A stretch of 64,000 nt of DNA. Source: Agapetus fuscipes (lineage: Eukaryota; Arthropoda; Insecta; Trichoptera; Glossosomatidae). Position 1 is the stretch's first letter; the number at the start of each line of letters is the position of its first letter. Shown one piece after another: positions 38,801 through 48,376 of this stretch. The stretch is taken from NCBI GenBank assembly GCA_951799405.1, contig OX637339.1, positions 3,472,001 through 3,536,000 of the forward strand, read 5' to 3'. The notes beneath the pieces are model-generated. The model was not told where the DNA came from. It searched no databases and saw only the letters and a program-made list of their open reading frames with translations. The translations under genes were made by a program, and so were the position numbers.

Positions 38801-39244
38801 GTTTTTTTTTTTTTTAAGAAATCCTGTGCGGGAGACTCCCTAGATTCTAAAGACTCTAGGGGTCTATGACACTTGTTGTAGTGCCGCAGAGGTGTACGAG
38901 CTTGGTCGTCGCTCCAAAGCGCCAATACTCAAGCAAGACCCAGTTGCTGTAAGGCTGGATGGACCTTTGGTGACCGGTCATTGGTAAAGGTTTATGAATT
39001 TTTCAACCCAGCGAAGAGCACATTCGAAATATAAATGGTAAATTGTTGTGCTCCGCCGGGATCCGAATCCATAACCTTCCATTTACGAGTCCGAAGTGTT
39101 GCCACTCCGGACTACGGACCGGTCCAAGATGCCAACGACACGCGGTGCACCTGAGCGGTTACCCATCCAAGCACTGACCACGCCCAATGTTGCTTAACTT
39201 CGGTGATCTATGGGAACCGGTGCTTTCAACATGGCTAACGTCGT
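38801..39244 (-). mobile_element. Chimeric SINE: 5S rRNA head + S1 core + LINE F 3' end
   Basis: In minus-strand sense: 5S-like block (39244-39131), linker ATCTTGGACCGG, S1 tRNA-like head and body (to about 38895), then the LINE F 3' end GTACACCTCTGCGGCACTAC ... CCCGCACAGGATTTCTTAAA and an A-run. A second full copy with the same junctions is at 62847-63273. Such a head can supply a pol III internal promoter, and the tail can be read by the LINE's reverse transcriptase. Confidence 0.8.
39131..39244 (-). repeat. 5S rRNA-derived sequence (SINE head)
   Basis: Minus strand: GTTGAAAGCACCGGTTCCCA, TAGATCACCGAAGTTAAGCA, ATTGGGCGTGGTCAGTGCTT, GGATGGGTAACCGC, ending CGTGTCGTTGGC. All 5S landmarks are in order, including the C-box region GTGCTTGGATGGGTAACC. 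Not a functional 5S gene: it runs straight into a tRNA-like sequence without a T-run terminator. Confidence 0.85.
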
Positions 39245-39282
39245 TTTCATGGGAACCTACATTTTTGTCTTTCTACGCTATC

Positions 39283-39508
39283 TAGTATGCAGCTGACCAC
39301 CCATACGTAGAAAATAATTCACTTTGCCAATGTCACCCCTGTGTCACGTAAGTTCGGCAAAAGATGAAAAGATTATGTTAATTTAAAGAAAGTTTGAATT
39401 TTAATTTGTAAGTACACGCGCAACATTTGTTAACACGTGTCGGTTTGTGGGCATGCATTTGACATGAGTTTTGAATGTTAATAAATATTTGCAACTTAGG
39501 TTATAGAT
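39283..39508 (+). mobile_element. LINE A 3' end copy (ATTATAG subtype)
   Basis: AGTATGCAGCTGACCACCC through AATATTTGCAACTTAGGTTATAG. Diverged. Confidence 0.7.
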
Positions 39509-39761
39509 TTTATGCTCGGAGTACCATTCTGTTTATAGGATCTTCATAAGAAGGTTGTTGTTGTGCTAGTGGTCTAAATGGCATTAGTTGACGGTTGTGT
39601 GAAGGTAGAGAGTGCAGGGGGGTTGTATAGAATAAGGGGAGCGGGGGAGGGAGGGGGGGGGGGGAGTGTCCTTGGCACGGAACGACCTTCCTTTCAGTTC
39701 TCGAATGCAATTCTGTGATTGGAAAATTCTAACAGGTATTCTTAATATTAAAACAATCAGC
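39509..39761. other. Unassigned sequence with G-run
   Basis: Includes a G-rich tract (GGGGAGCGGGGGAGGGAGG and more, 39637-39664) capable of G-quadruplex formation. Nothing else recognised. Confidence 0.4.
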
Positions 39762-39812
39762 AGAGGACAGAAGGAAAATTGCGGCTTATCTGTAATGTTT
39801 AATGACGGCTTA
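39762..39812 (+). pseudogene. LINE A ORF C-terminus scrap
   Basis: GAGGACAGAAGGAAAATTGC + GGCTTATCTGTAATGTT resembles the codons for DRKKWRLICN with a substitution of the Trp codon. Confidence 0.45.
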
Positions 39813-39999
39813 TTCTCAATCTAATCTAAATCTAAGTTGCAAAGATATGTATCATTTGAGATTCATATTAAATGCATTCTCACAAGCAGACACGCATAAT
39901 TTCGCGCTCACACATACCGCATGTGGACCTACAATATAAAAACCCAATCTCAAATAAACATAAGCCCTGCAATTCTTGCCGACCTTCCCTGAAACATTC
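39813..39999 (-). mobile_element. LINE A 3' end fragment
   Basis: Reverse; CTCAATCTAATCTAAATC ... GACCTTCCCTGAAAC. Cut at the CCCTGAAAC block. Confidence 0.8.
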
Positions 40000-40100
40000 A
40001 TTCATAATTTTATGTTTATATACTTTTTGTTTTTTTTTGCACAGATTTCTTTTTGAGGTTTTGTTCTTTTTATGTTACTAAATGCTATTTATTCTTTTGA

Positions 40101-40262
40101 TTCCTTAACGTATAGGTTGGTATGAGGCTGACCACCATACTGTAAGAAAATGGTTTACTTTGCTAATCCCACCCCTGCGTCAGGGAAGGTCGGAAAAAGT
40201 TGCAGGGTTAAAATGTTCATTTGAGAATGGGTTGTTTATGTTGTAGGTCCTTATGCGCAATT
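40101..40262 (+). mobile_element. LINE A 3' end fragment
   Basis: TTCCTTAACGTATAGGTTGG through TTGTAGGTCCTTATGCG. 3'-truncated. Confidence 0.7.
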
Positions 40263-40498
40263 CAAATTGCACACACCTAAAATAGAACATACCAGTACAC
40301 ATAAACGTTACCATAATTTTTAATGTTGTATGCATGTAAAATCTCAGGAACGTGTAAGATAACAGATATCAGTATCTACAGGTATGTATCTGATACGTAA
40401 AAGAAGTTAATTTGTCAGTGAATATAAACCTTCTAATATCATTAATATTTATATTCTGTATTGTTTGTGTATTAACACTGTGAAAATTCAAACTGTTA

Positions 40499-40682
40499 TA
40501 GTTTAAAATTTTTTGAGGAATTCAAAAACACTAAAAGAAGGTCATCATCAGGTATACATACCTGATGATGACCTTCTAGGTCGAAAACGTTAGTAACTTA
40601 CTCTAAAGATTGTAATCTTTTTAAATATATTCATGTGAAAATAAACAGTGTTTTTGAATTCCTCAAAAAATTTTAAACTATA
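40499..40682 (+). mobile_element. Inverted-repeat ribozyme-bearing element
   Basis: Perfect ~32-bp outer arms (AGTTTAAAATTTTTTGAGG ... / ... CCTCAAAAAATTTTAAACT) enclose an inner hairpin GGTCATCATCAGG/CCTGATGATGACC and the ribozyme core. Confidence 0.7.
40556..40600 (+). ncRNA. Hammerhead-like ribozyme
   Basis: TAC-CTGATGA-T-GACCT-TCT-AGGTC-GAAAACGTTA-GTA: helix I TAC/GTA, 5-bp helix II GACCT/AGGTC, both core boxes intact, predicted cleavage after A40592. It carries the same extra T before helix II as its siblings. A partial mirror-image CTGATGATGACC lies at 40539-40551 on the minus strand. Confidence 0.6.
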
Positions 40683-40742
40683 TCATTAATATTTCATAGT
40701 TTATGTGAATTAATAATGCATTATAAGAAACTTAAAAATTTT

Positions 40743-41550
40743 TACTGTTGAATGAAAGGGAAATTAGTAAAGTCCATACAGTAGAAATGGACTATCTAAG
40801 AAGTATGATTGGGAAAAAACAAAGTGACAGGGTGAGGAATGATTTTGTAAGAGAAGAATGTGGTGTAAGGGAAAGTGTGAAAGTGAAGATTAAAAGAAGT
40901 ATGTTAAGATGGTTCGGGCATTTGGAGAGAATGAGTGATGAAAGATTGACGAAGAAAGTATATGTTGCTAGAATAGATGGATGTCGTGGTAGAGGAAGAC
41001 CGAGAAAAGTATGGAAGGATCAAATCTCTGAAATAGCGAATGAATGGGATATCCAGAGTCATAATAAAAGGAGAGCTTGTATGAAAAAAGTTATGACTCT
41101 GGATGAAATGAAAGAAGTATGCAAGGACAGGAAGAAGTGGCGGCTAATCTGCAATGCTGATTTTTAATGTTGGTTTATTGGCTTGCTACATTTTTTGCAT
41201 AAGACATTTTTTACTTTTTTTGTATAGATTTATTTTTAAGGTTTTGTTGTTTTCTTATAGGTACTTAAATGTTATTTATTACTCGTATTCCTTGACTTAT
41301 AGGTTGGTATGAGGCTGACCACCCATACTGTAAAAAATGGTTCACTTTGCCAATGTCACCCCTGTTTCAGGGAAGGTCGGCAAAAGTTGTGGGGCTTATG
41401 TTCATTTGAGGTTTGGATTTTATTTGTAAGTACACATTCAGCATTTGTAAGCGCGAACTACACTTGTTGGTTTGTGGGCATACATCTGAGAGCTTTAAAT
41501 GAATATATCCTTGCAACTTAGATTATAGATTATTATTATTATTATTATAG
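40743..41550 (+). mobile_element. LINE A, 5'-truncated copy (ORF C-terminus to tail)
   Basis: Open reading 40748-41167 encodes the last ~140 residues (NEREISKVHTVEMDYLRSM ... KDRKKWRLIC) with no stop, followed by UTR and the ATTATAG-subtype 3' end, then (ATT)n. The good reading frame suggests a young insertion. The tail subtype differs from that of the 11825 element. Confidence 0.85.
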
Positions 41551-41937
41551 AATGCACGTCTCATATATAAAAGGAGTATTTCAGTATAAACCAATATTGC
41601 TCTAAGCTCATACGTGTCCCAGTGCAATTCCTTTTAATGGGAACTCTGCAGAGATGTATAAGATAACAGATATCAGTATCTAATGGCGTGTATCTGATAC
41701 GCTAATGTCGCTGTCCTGATCCCGTATTGGGTTCCCGCATTGCGAGTTTGTGGAGTAAGGGAATTATAGTAGTAAAGATAGAGTTGCAAGATACAAGCTT
41801 ACATATTTGTTGCCAAAAAATCACATTGGTCCAGCATTGGTCATGGCCATTAAAAAAAAAACAGAAGTTTTACCCTTTTGCCCATTTTGTTTTATATAGT
41901 TTTGAGATTAGTAATTTTCATAATTTATTATTTGTGT
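41551..41937. other. Unassigned; short repeated hairpin
   Basis: AAGATAACAGATATCAGTATC ... GTATCTGATACG near 41660-41702 repeats the same string near 40359-40400. Nothing else recognised. Confidence 0.4.
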
Positions 41938-42092
41938 TCCTTGACTTTCCTGTTAGTTTGAGGCTGACCAACCGTTTAAAAAAAAATGGTTCACTCTTCT
42001 AATGTTACCTCTGTTTCAGGATTTTGCATACAAGTGCGGCAAAAGTTGCAGGGTTTCTGTTCATTTGAGGTTTGTATTTTAATTTGTGAGTA
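41938..42092 (+). mobile_element. LINE A 3' end fragment, diverged
   Basis: TTCCTTGACTTTCCTGTTAG ... CTGTTTCAGGATTTTGCATA ... TGTTCATTTGAGGTTTG. 3'-truncated. Confidence 0.6.
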
Positions 42093-42754
42093 TCATACAC
42101 CAATGGATGAACTCAACTCAGTTCATCTTTAGACGTCATGCAGAGAGGGTGTCTCATGAAGAAGTTAGCTACGTCGCCAACAAAAAGTCGAGAACTATGT
42201 AAGTAGTCTTATATCGGTTCGTCAATATCCGAATATAAATCCGAATTATAATTGTAAACACATCAAACTGTTGTGCATTATCAGATACAAGAAGCATTTA
42301 CTGTCACAGGTATAGTTTATAGTCTCCAACACTACAGCTCTCCTATGCGACCATAGCGACGACTACGTGCGAGCTCTAGCTTAGCTAAATTATATAAGAG
42401 CTTGAGCTAAGCTCGTATTGAGCTCAGGCTGAAGCTGGCTGAATCACTCCTAGAGGAGTAGCTTTAAGCTCACGATGTATGCAAATCCCGGTTCAATTCT
42501 GCACTAAGAGAATATTATAGAAATAATCCCAAAGTGCATGGACGATATAGATTACACTGTAACGGTTCCACGACAAATCGGCCACAGAGAACCCTTCCAC
42601 TCACAGCTCGGTCATGGACGAATAGGTCACACAAGTTTTCGGTCAACGACATTTCAATTTTCAGTCACAGCCACATCGATTTCTCACAATGCGGTCACAC
42701 GACAGTAATTCGTCTTCACGACTTTTCGGTCAACGGCATTTCAGTCACTATGCA
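42093..42754. repeat. Low-order repeats (GAGCT-rich, then TCGGTCA-rich)
   Basis: 42350-42480 repeats GAGCTC/GAGCTAAGCT; 42560-42750 repeats TTCGGTCAACGACATTTCA, TTTTCGGTCAACGGCATTTC and similar units of about 20 bp. No coding. Confidence 0.45.
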
Positions 42755-43238
42755 AATGCAACTAAGCTACACATATAGTGTAACTTCTTGCCTGCGTTAT
42801 TCCCGAAGGGGTCGCATGTGGCGATTCGGGATCTATTTATTTTTACAGGTAAGGAGGCACCAACCACTTTCAGTTGAAGTGGGGTTTCCCAGCTCCCGGG
42901 GGGCTGGTTTTCATTTCTTGTGAAGGCTGAGTAAACCTTGAGATCGAACCCTTGCTCTCGGCATGAAATGCAAGCATTCTACCAATTGAGCTATCGACCT
43001 TTTTTACGAGCTTGATCGTCGTCGCTACAAAGCACCAATTCTCAAGCAAGACCCAATTGCTGTAAGGCTGGATGGACCTATGGTGACCGGTCATTGGTAA
43101 AGGTTTATGAATTTTTCAAACCAGCGAAGACGAGCAAATTTGAAAATATAAATCGTATTTTTTTGTGCTCCGCCGGGAATCGAACCCACAACCTTCCCAT
43201 TTAGAGTCCGAAGTGTTACCACTGAACTACGGACCGAT
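42755..43238 (-). mobile_element. Composite S1-S2 dimeric SINE, second copy
   Basis: Minus sense: S1 (43238-43006) with GGTCCGTAGTTCAGTGG and GGGTTCGATTCCCGG, then S2 (42999-42755). The junction is the same as at 23330, allowing for one extra T. Confidence 0.8.
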
Positions 43239-43620
43239 CTTCTAGATTTTACTTTTCTTCTTACGAACTTATTTCCTGAGTTTTCCTGACATTCCTTGTT
43301 TTTCCCCTGCATTATTCAAATACACTTTTCTTTTACATAAAAATTCACCAACCTAATCAAGCCATACTTTTGTTGGTGTTACCTCCACTCTTTCACCTTT
43401 TACATTTATAACACAGTGAAGATTATTATTCCGTTTACTTAACTTCGTCATTGCTTTTTTTTTAAATAGATTTGTGAAGAGGAATACCATTCTGCCTGGC
43501 CAGAAACATGTTATTTATATGGTCAATTAATAATTCATGATTGTTTATTTTAATGAATTATTAATTAATAATTACCCAATGACATCTGTTGAACCAGGGT
43601 CAAAAGTTATGGTCAAATGA
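43239..43620. other. Unassigned AT-rich sequence
   Basis: A TTAATAATTCATGA / TAATGAATTATTAATTAATA palindromic patch near 43528-43573; otherwise nothing. Confidence 0.3.
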
Positions 43621-43703
43621 CCCAGGCGGGGATCGAACCAACGTTATTCTATTCCAAATACGCTAGAAAGATCAGCCCACTTGGCCCCCTCGGCCATAAT
43701 CCT
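43621..43703 (-). mobile_element. tRNA-like sequence (possible SINE head)
   Basis: Minus sense: GGCCGAGGGGGCCAAGTGGG as an A-box-like part and GGTTCGATCCCCGCC as a strong B-box, about 35 nt apart. No clear cloverleaf beyond the T arm and no matching copy in the window. Confidence 0.4.
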
Positions 43704-43718
43704 TTATAGATTACGTAT

Positions 43719-43977
43719 ATATACTAATCTAATCTAATTTGCAAAGATATGCAACATTGGGGATTCACATTACATGCATTCTCACAAGCAGACACGTACA
43801 AGTCCGCGCTTGAGCATGCCGCATGTGAACCTACAAGATAAAAACCAAATCTCAAATGGGCATACACCCTGCAACTCCTGCTGACCTTCCCTGAAACAAT
43901 GGGTGACATTGGCAAAGTGAACCATTTTAACAGCATGGGTGGTCAGCCGCATACCAACCTATAAGTCAAGGAATAAG
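43719..43977 (-). mobile_element. LINE A 3' end copy
   Basis: Complete reverse tail from CTAATCTAATCTAATTTGC to CAACCTATAAGTCAAGGAA. Confidence 0.85.
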
Positions 43978-44349
43978 TACGAACTTAAAATTAACATATC
44001 TCGGGAGTGCTTTCTCATAATATGGCAGCAACTTTGTATGCAAGTTGGATTCTTTCAGAGAAAATTACTCGAATAAACAAAAAAAACTATATTGCATGCC
44101 TTGAATCCAAGAATACATTATTCGTTTAATATTCTATGTTTTATTTAATATTTTTATGTAAATTAAATGACTAAATACCGTATCACTTACAATGAATTTA
44201 AATGCATGTAAGCATTAAAGAAAAACATGCAGTTTTAGTTTGATGATAAGTATCATTTATCGGTGGTAAAACAGTACCTATGTACGTGGTTCTATAATCT
44301 ATAATAATAAACAATATTGTTTTTTGTATGTCGTTTTGTATGTGTTCTG
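43978..44349. other. Unassigned AT-rich sequence
   Basis: Nothing recognised. Confidence 0.3.
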
Positions 44350-44420
44350 TCCGGTCGATAGCTCAGTTGATAGAGTGCTTGCATTCTACCCCGTGAGCTC
44401 GATTCTATTACCCCGAATTA
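44350..44420 (+). mobile_element. SINE S2 head
   Basis: GGTCGATAGCTCAGTTGATA (A-box), GTGCTTGCATTCTACC, GTGAGCTCGATTCTATTACC (decayed B-box). The body is absent and an ATT-run follows. Confidence 0.6.
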
Positions 44421-44499
44421 TTATTATTATTATTAGTTGCGTTTTTTTTTTTTGCGTATAATATAAAATATTCAGTGCAATTTAACTGTTTTTACTATG

Positions 44500-44925
44500 A
44501 TGCATCTAATCTAATCTAATCTAAGCTGCAAAGATATATATCATTTAAGATTTATACTAAATGCATTCCCACAAGCAGATATGTATAATTTCGCGCTAAC
44601 ACATGCCGCATGTGGACCTACAATATAAAAACCCAATCTCAAATGAACATAAGCCTTGCAACTCTTGCCGTCCTTCCCTGAAACAGGAGTGACATTGGCA
44701 AAGTGAACCAATTTTTATATTATGGGTGGTCAGCCGCATAACAACCTATAAGTCAAGGAACATACATGACAAATTACATTTTTTAAAATCAAAGAATAAA
44801 AATAACAATATATACATGGACATAAAAAACTAAATCATAAAACCAAATTCACTTTAACAAACCCTAGCCGCCAACATCACAGATCAACCGCCATTTCTTT
44901 CTATCCTTGCATACTTCTTTCATGC
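44500..44925 (-). mobile_element. LINE A, 5'-truncated copy
   Basis: Reverse: full tail, UTR (TGACAAATTACATTTTTT, AACCCTAGCCGCCAACATCA) and the last ~20 ORF codons (CAACCGCCATTTCTTTCTAT). UTR of the 11825 type. Confidence 0.85.
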
Positions 44926-44967
44926 ATGCTGTTGGTTATTTTTGTCACTTAAAGCCCAACACTTTTA

Positions 44968-45053
44968 ATCTAATCTAATCTAAGTTGCCAAGATATATAC
45001 ACATTTGAAATTCATATTACACGCAAGCTAACATACAGCCACGTGTAAATATT
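44968..45053 (-). mobile_element. LINE A 3' end, split copy, outer part
   Basis: TAATCTAATCTAATCTAAG ... CATACAGCCACGTGTAAAT; continues at 45229 after ~175 bp of foreign AT-rich sequence. Confidence 0.6.
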
Positions 45054-45228
45054 ATGAATTAAAGTATACCAATATGTTTAACGAGTGTATCACAGTTTAT
45101 AAAAGAAATGCTTTATGAATATAATTATATTGTGTGAATTTTCTTTACTCCATTTACGAAAATATAAATTATGCCAAAGTTATATACTATTAAACCTTAA
45201 GGTGGCACCATTCCCCCCACTTTTCCCT

Positions 45229-45425
45229 AAGTTCGAGCTTACAAATGCTGCATGTGCACTAAAAATTCAAAACACAAAGAACATATTCCCTGCAACTTTT
45301 GCCGACCTTCCCTGAAACAGGGGTGACATTGGCAAAGTCAATCATTTTATACAGTATGGGTGGTCAGCTTCATACCAACAAATGAACCATAAAACCTGCA
45401 ACTTTTGCCGACCTTTCCTAAACAA
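45229..45425 (-). mobile_element. LINE A 3' end, split copy, inner part with duplicated block
   Basis: TTCGAGCTTACAAATGCTGC ... CCTGAAACAGGGGTGACATT ... TGGGTGGTCAGCTTCATACC, then a repeated AAACCTGCAACTTTTGCCGA block. Confidence 0.65.
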
Positions 45426-45455
45426 GAGTTATATATTTCCTGAAACAAGAGTTAT

Positions 45456-45735
45456 ACCGGTCCATAGCTCAGTGGTAACACTGCGGACTCTGAATGGGAA
45501 GGTTGTGGGTTCGAATCCCGGCGGAGCACAAAAATATACCATTTATATTTTCAAATTTGCTCTTCGCTGGGTTGAAAAATTCATAAACCTTTACCAATGA
45601 CCGGTCACCAAAGGTCCATCCAGCCTTACAGCAACTGGATCTTGCTTGAGAATTGGCGCTTTCTACAGCGACGAGGGCTCTTGAGGTGTGATACACACAA
45701 AAACAGCGCTCACCAAATAAATCAGCCTAATTTAA
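45456..45735 (+). mobile_element. SINE S1, full length, well preserved
   Basis: CCGGTCCATAGCTCAGTGG (A-box), GGGTTCGAATCCCGG (consensus B-box), body, GAGGGCTCTTGAGGTGTGAT and CAGCGCTCACCAAATAAATC. The best preserved internal promoter of the family here. Confidence 0.85.
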
Positions 45736-45738
45736 TTG

Positions 45739-45803
45739 GCAAAGTGAACAATTTGTTTACAGTGTGGGTGGTCAGCCTCATACAAACCTATGAGTCAAGA
45801 AGT
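45739..45803 (-). mobile_element. LINE A 3' module fragment
   Basis: GGCAAAGTGAACAATTTG ... GGTGGTCAGCCTCATAC ... CCTATGAGTCAAG. Confidence 0.6.
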
Positions 45804-46176
45804 AACACAGATGATGATGATATTTTCAATGTACAAAAATAAGGAAAAGCGTTGCACATTTTCTTTGTTTTTCTGCATAACTTCTGCACTCTGCTTTGCA
45901 TAAACAGTGCAGTTAAAAATACTCGCAAATATGAGGAAGCGATTATGAAATGACGGCGCATATTACCTTGCACTATGAATAAAACATGTACGCTGAGCGC
46001 ATGCGACGCTCGCTTATCGTCTTTGTTCGTAAAGCGAGAGTGCGCAGGCCAAGGAAGCTCGTAAAGCTAGCTCGGAAAGCAGAGAGTTCAAGGTAAGCCA
46101 TAAACATACCTGCCTGCATTACGAATACGCAAAATTTCCGGAAACAACCGTACCAATTTAATAATTTCATCACAGC
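45804..46176. other. Unassigned; short CpG-rich ORF with good donor
   Basis: 45988-46092 (+) reads MYAERMRRSLIVFVRKARV... in a CpG-rich context and ends TTCAAG|GTAAGC, a good donor. No acceptor or domain supports it. It may belong to the LINE fragment that follows. Confidence 0.2.
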
Positions 46177-46535
46177 AGCGCCTGAAGTCGAGACACAGCT
46201 TCCTTAGTTCCGTGCAGCCTTTGTCTACGGATCCAGTGGCGGAGAGATTGTGAATGTGGAAAGAGGAATGCCCTGAGAGCTTTGTGCAGCCTGCAGAGAG
46301 CCTACCTCCAGGAAAGAAACTCGAGTGGCCCGTGTGGAAATCTATGAACAGATTGAGGACCAATGTTGGAAGAGCCCGGGACAACATGTTGACCTGGGGA
46401 TTTCTGGGACGGGAGGACTCTACACTATGTGAGTGTGGAGCTCAGCAAACAATGGAGCACCTGCGGTGTTGTCCCTCCTGTCCGACAAGCTGCTCCATGG
46501 ATGATCTCTTTGCGGGAAACCAAAGAGCTGTAGAC
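46177..46535 (+). pseudogene. LINE ORF C-terminus with CxC...H...C finger, interrupted by hAT
   Basis: Reads RLKSRHSFLSSVQPLSTD, a TGA, MWKEECPESF, WKSMNRLRTNVGRARDNML, then CECGAQQTMEHLRCCPSC. The NRLRTxxGR...CxCGxxQTMxHL..CP block is the C-terminal zinc-finger-like region of many arthropod non-LTR elements. The frame resumes after the hAT at 47118 as IARYWANTV and stop, with one copy of the 8-bp duplication removed. Confidence 0.7.
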
Positions 46536-47109
46536 TAATGATGCCACGAATATTCGGCAACTATTCGGTATTCGGCCTATTCGGCCACTTTTTTGCTATT
46601 CGGTATTCGGCCGAATAGTGCGTACTATTCGGCCGAATACCGAATAGCAAATCATGTAAAAAAAGACACGTTATTTTACTCAAAAATTATGTATTTATTT
46701 CCAAATTACAACATTTTAGTACTTAAAAATAATCAGTGGTAAGTTGTGATGGATAAAAACGAGCTTTTCAGCATTTTCTGGTAGCAAACGATTGCGCTTT
46801 TCATCGTAAACGTTACCAGCCTCAGAAAATAACCTCTCACTATAAACGCTACTTCCAGGCGAAGAAAGATAAACTTTTGCAAATTTCGAAAGGTTCGGGT
46901 ATTGTTTTTCGTTTGCTGACCACCACTTGTAAGGATCGGCCTTCCGATCTAGGCGAACTGTTTTCAAATAAAAATCCAACTCGTTTGCCACAGCATTCTT
47001 CTCCGAAGCGCCGAATATTCGGCGGCCGAATATTCGGCGCTTCGGCCGACAGCGTTGCCGAATATTCGGTATTCGGTATTCGGCCAATTCACTATTCGTG
47101 GCATCTCTA
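46536..47109 (-). mobile_element. Internally deleted hAT element, 8-bp target duplication
   Basis: 574 bp between direct repeats CTGTAGAC (46528-46535, 47110-47117). Ends TAATGATGCCACGAATA and TATTCGTGGCATCTCTA are inverted repeats, and subterminal zones are packed with TATTCGGTATTCGGCC motifs, likely transposase sites. It encodes only the end of the transposase. Confidence 0.9.
46716..47040 (-). pseudogene. hAT transposase C-terminal dimerisation domain, fragment
   Basis: Minus strand: NELDFYLKTVRLDRKADPYK, WWSANEKQYPNLSKFAKVYL, SSPGSSVYSERLFSEAGNVY, NRLLPENAEKLVFIHHNLPL. This is the hAT C-terminal dimerisation signature (WW...YPxLxxxAxxYLxxPxSSxxSERxFSxAG). DDE catalytic parts are missing, so it cannot move itself. 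The open frame runs on past the terminal repeat, which is accidental. Confidence 0.85.
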
Positions 47110-47117
47110 CTGTAGAC

Positions 47118-47150
47118 ATTGCTCGTTACTGGGCCAATACGGTGTGAAGC
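47118..47150 (+). pseudogene. End of the LINE ORF split by the hAT
   Basis: ATTGCTCGTTACTGGGCCAA encodes IARYWA and continues to a TGA, in frame with 46535 once the hAT and one duplication copy are removed. Confidence 0.7.
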
Positions 47151-48042
47151 TGACACGAAGAAGAAGAAGATTTAATAATTTCCAAAAGGTATAACACATA
47201 TTTCATGTATATTGTTACGATTTACGGGTTCAATTTAATAAAAACTTCAGTCAATTTATTTTAAGATTCCGTTCACATTTGGTTCGAACAGAGTTAACGT
47301 TTGTACTGTATTCCTCGCCAGCTCCGACACAAGTCTCCCTCAAAGCATCGCGATCTCTATGTTTAGATGTATAAGGGTTATTTTGGCCAACGCCAGACTA
47401 CGCTCAAATATTCTTACTTAGAAGCTTCGAAGGTATGCTCACACCATCGAACAAATTCAAGTATAATTATTGAAACACCTACATATACAGAGACACTCAC
47501 ACAAGTAAAAAAAAAACACATACGCACATTCGTAACAATATCCTGCTTTTACACCACGTTTACATTCAGCTCCTAGCACAAGGCAAGGAAGAAGGGAAGT
47601 GAGCAGTGGATGTGTGTGAACGGGCATACTCCTGAGTGATCTGCCATGTCTTGTCATTATTTTTGGTGATGTCAAATGAACGTTAGAGAGCGCCATTGGC
47701 TAGTCTGTCTCCCCACTTCACCTTCCACCTCACCTCGCGGCTCATTTGCTCCTCCCATACTTTCGGCAGCGACAGGTGAAGTAGAAGTAGCAGAGTGTAA
47801 ATGGGGTATTGCCAAACCCTCACAGTTTGACTAATTTGATCAAGCCATTCCTCTCTCGGAGTCCCCCTTTGCGCTCTTACCTTTTACACTAGATATTATT
47901 TGTCAAGCGTTCATGATCGATTATTTACAAATGTCTGAACTGTCTCTTTAGGTTTATGCTTTTGTACTTGTGTTTTCGCGCTCTCTTTGAGATTTTTCAA
48001 CAGCTCATTCATTCCATACCCTTTCAATTACCACTTTAATGT
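47151..48042. other. Mostly unassigned; weak LINE-like piece on the minus strand
   Basis: 47690-47900 (-) reads RGTPREEWLDQISQTVRVWQ, resembling the end of an RTE/LINE polymerase. 48210-48260 may be part of another LINE. The rest is unrecognised. Confidence 0.3.
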
Positions 48043-48225
48043 TCTAATGATGATGATGAGTTGATGATTTCTTTATAGCGCCGTTTCGTGATGTACATGA
48101 TCACTCCAATGGCGCTGGTGCAAACGATGCCAGAAATTTGCTTGTCTTCAGTGCATTTCGGAACTTTCCATGGTCCTCTAGCTCTCTCACATGATGTGGC
48201 AGGTGGTTCCAGGCCAGAGTTCTGT
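48043..48225 (-). pseudogene. LINE G 3' end fragment
   Basis: ATGATGATGATGAGTTGATG, TAGCGCCGTTTCGTGATGTA, then reverse-coded ...TSKFLASF and LPPHHVRELE. Near-identical to 35925 over 150 bp; its ATC-repeat tail sits on the left. Confidence 0.7.
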
Positions 48226-48376
48226 CATTTTTCTCAGATTTTTCATCTACTCTGAAGATGCTTTATTCATCTCACTTTAATTTACCGTCGATACATCACT
48301 TCCATCATCAATTTTTGATAAAAAAAAATATATTTATAATTTTTGTGATTAAGAAGATGTGTCTTTTAAGTCTTAC

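Noticed and set aside
39131..39244. Functional 5S rRNA gene
   Set aside because: Diverged, single, fused to a tRNA-like SINE without a terminator, and repeated with the same junction at 63160.
47041..47156. N-terminal extension of the hAT fragment ORF
   Set aside because: The open frame crosses the terminal inverted repeat into the target LINE, so it cannot be native coding sequence.
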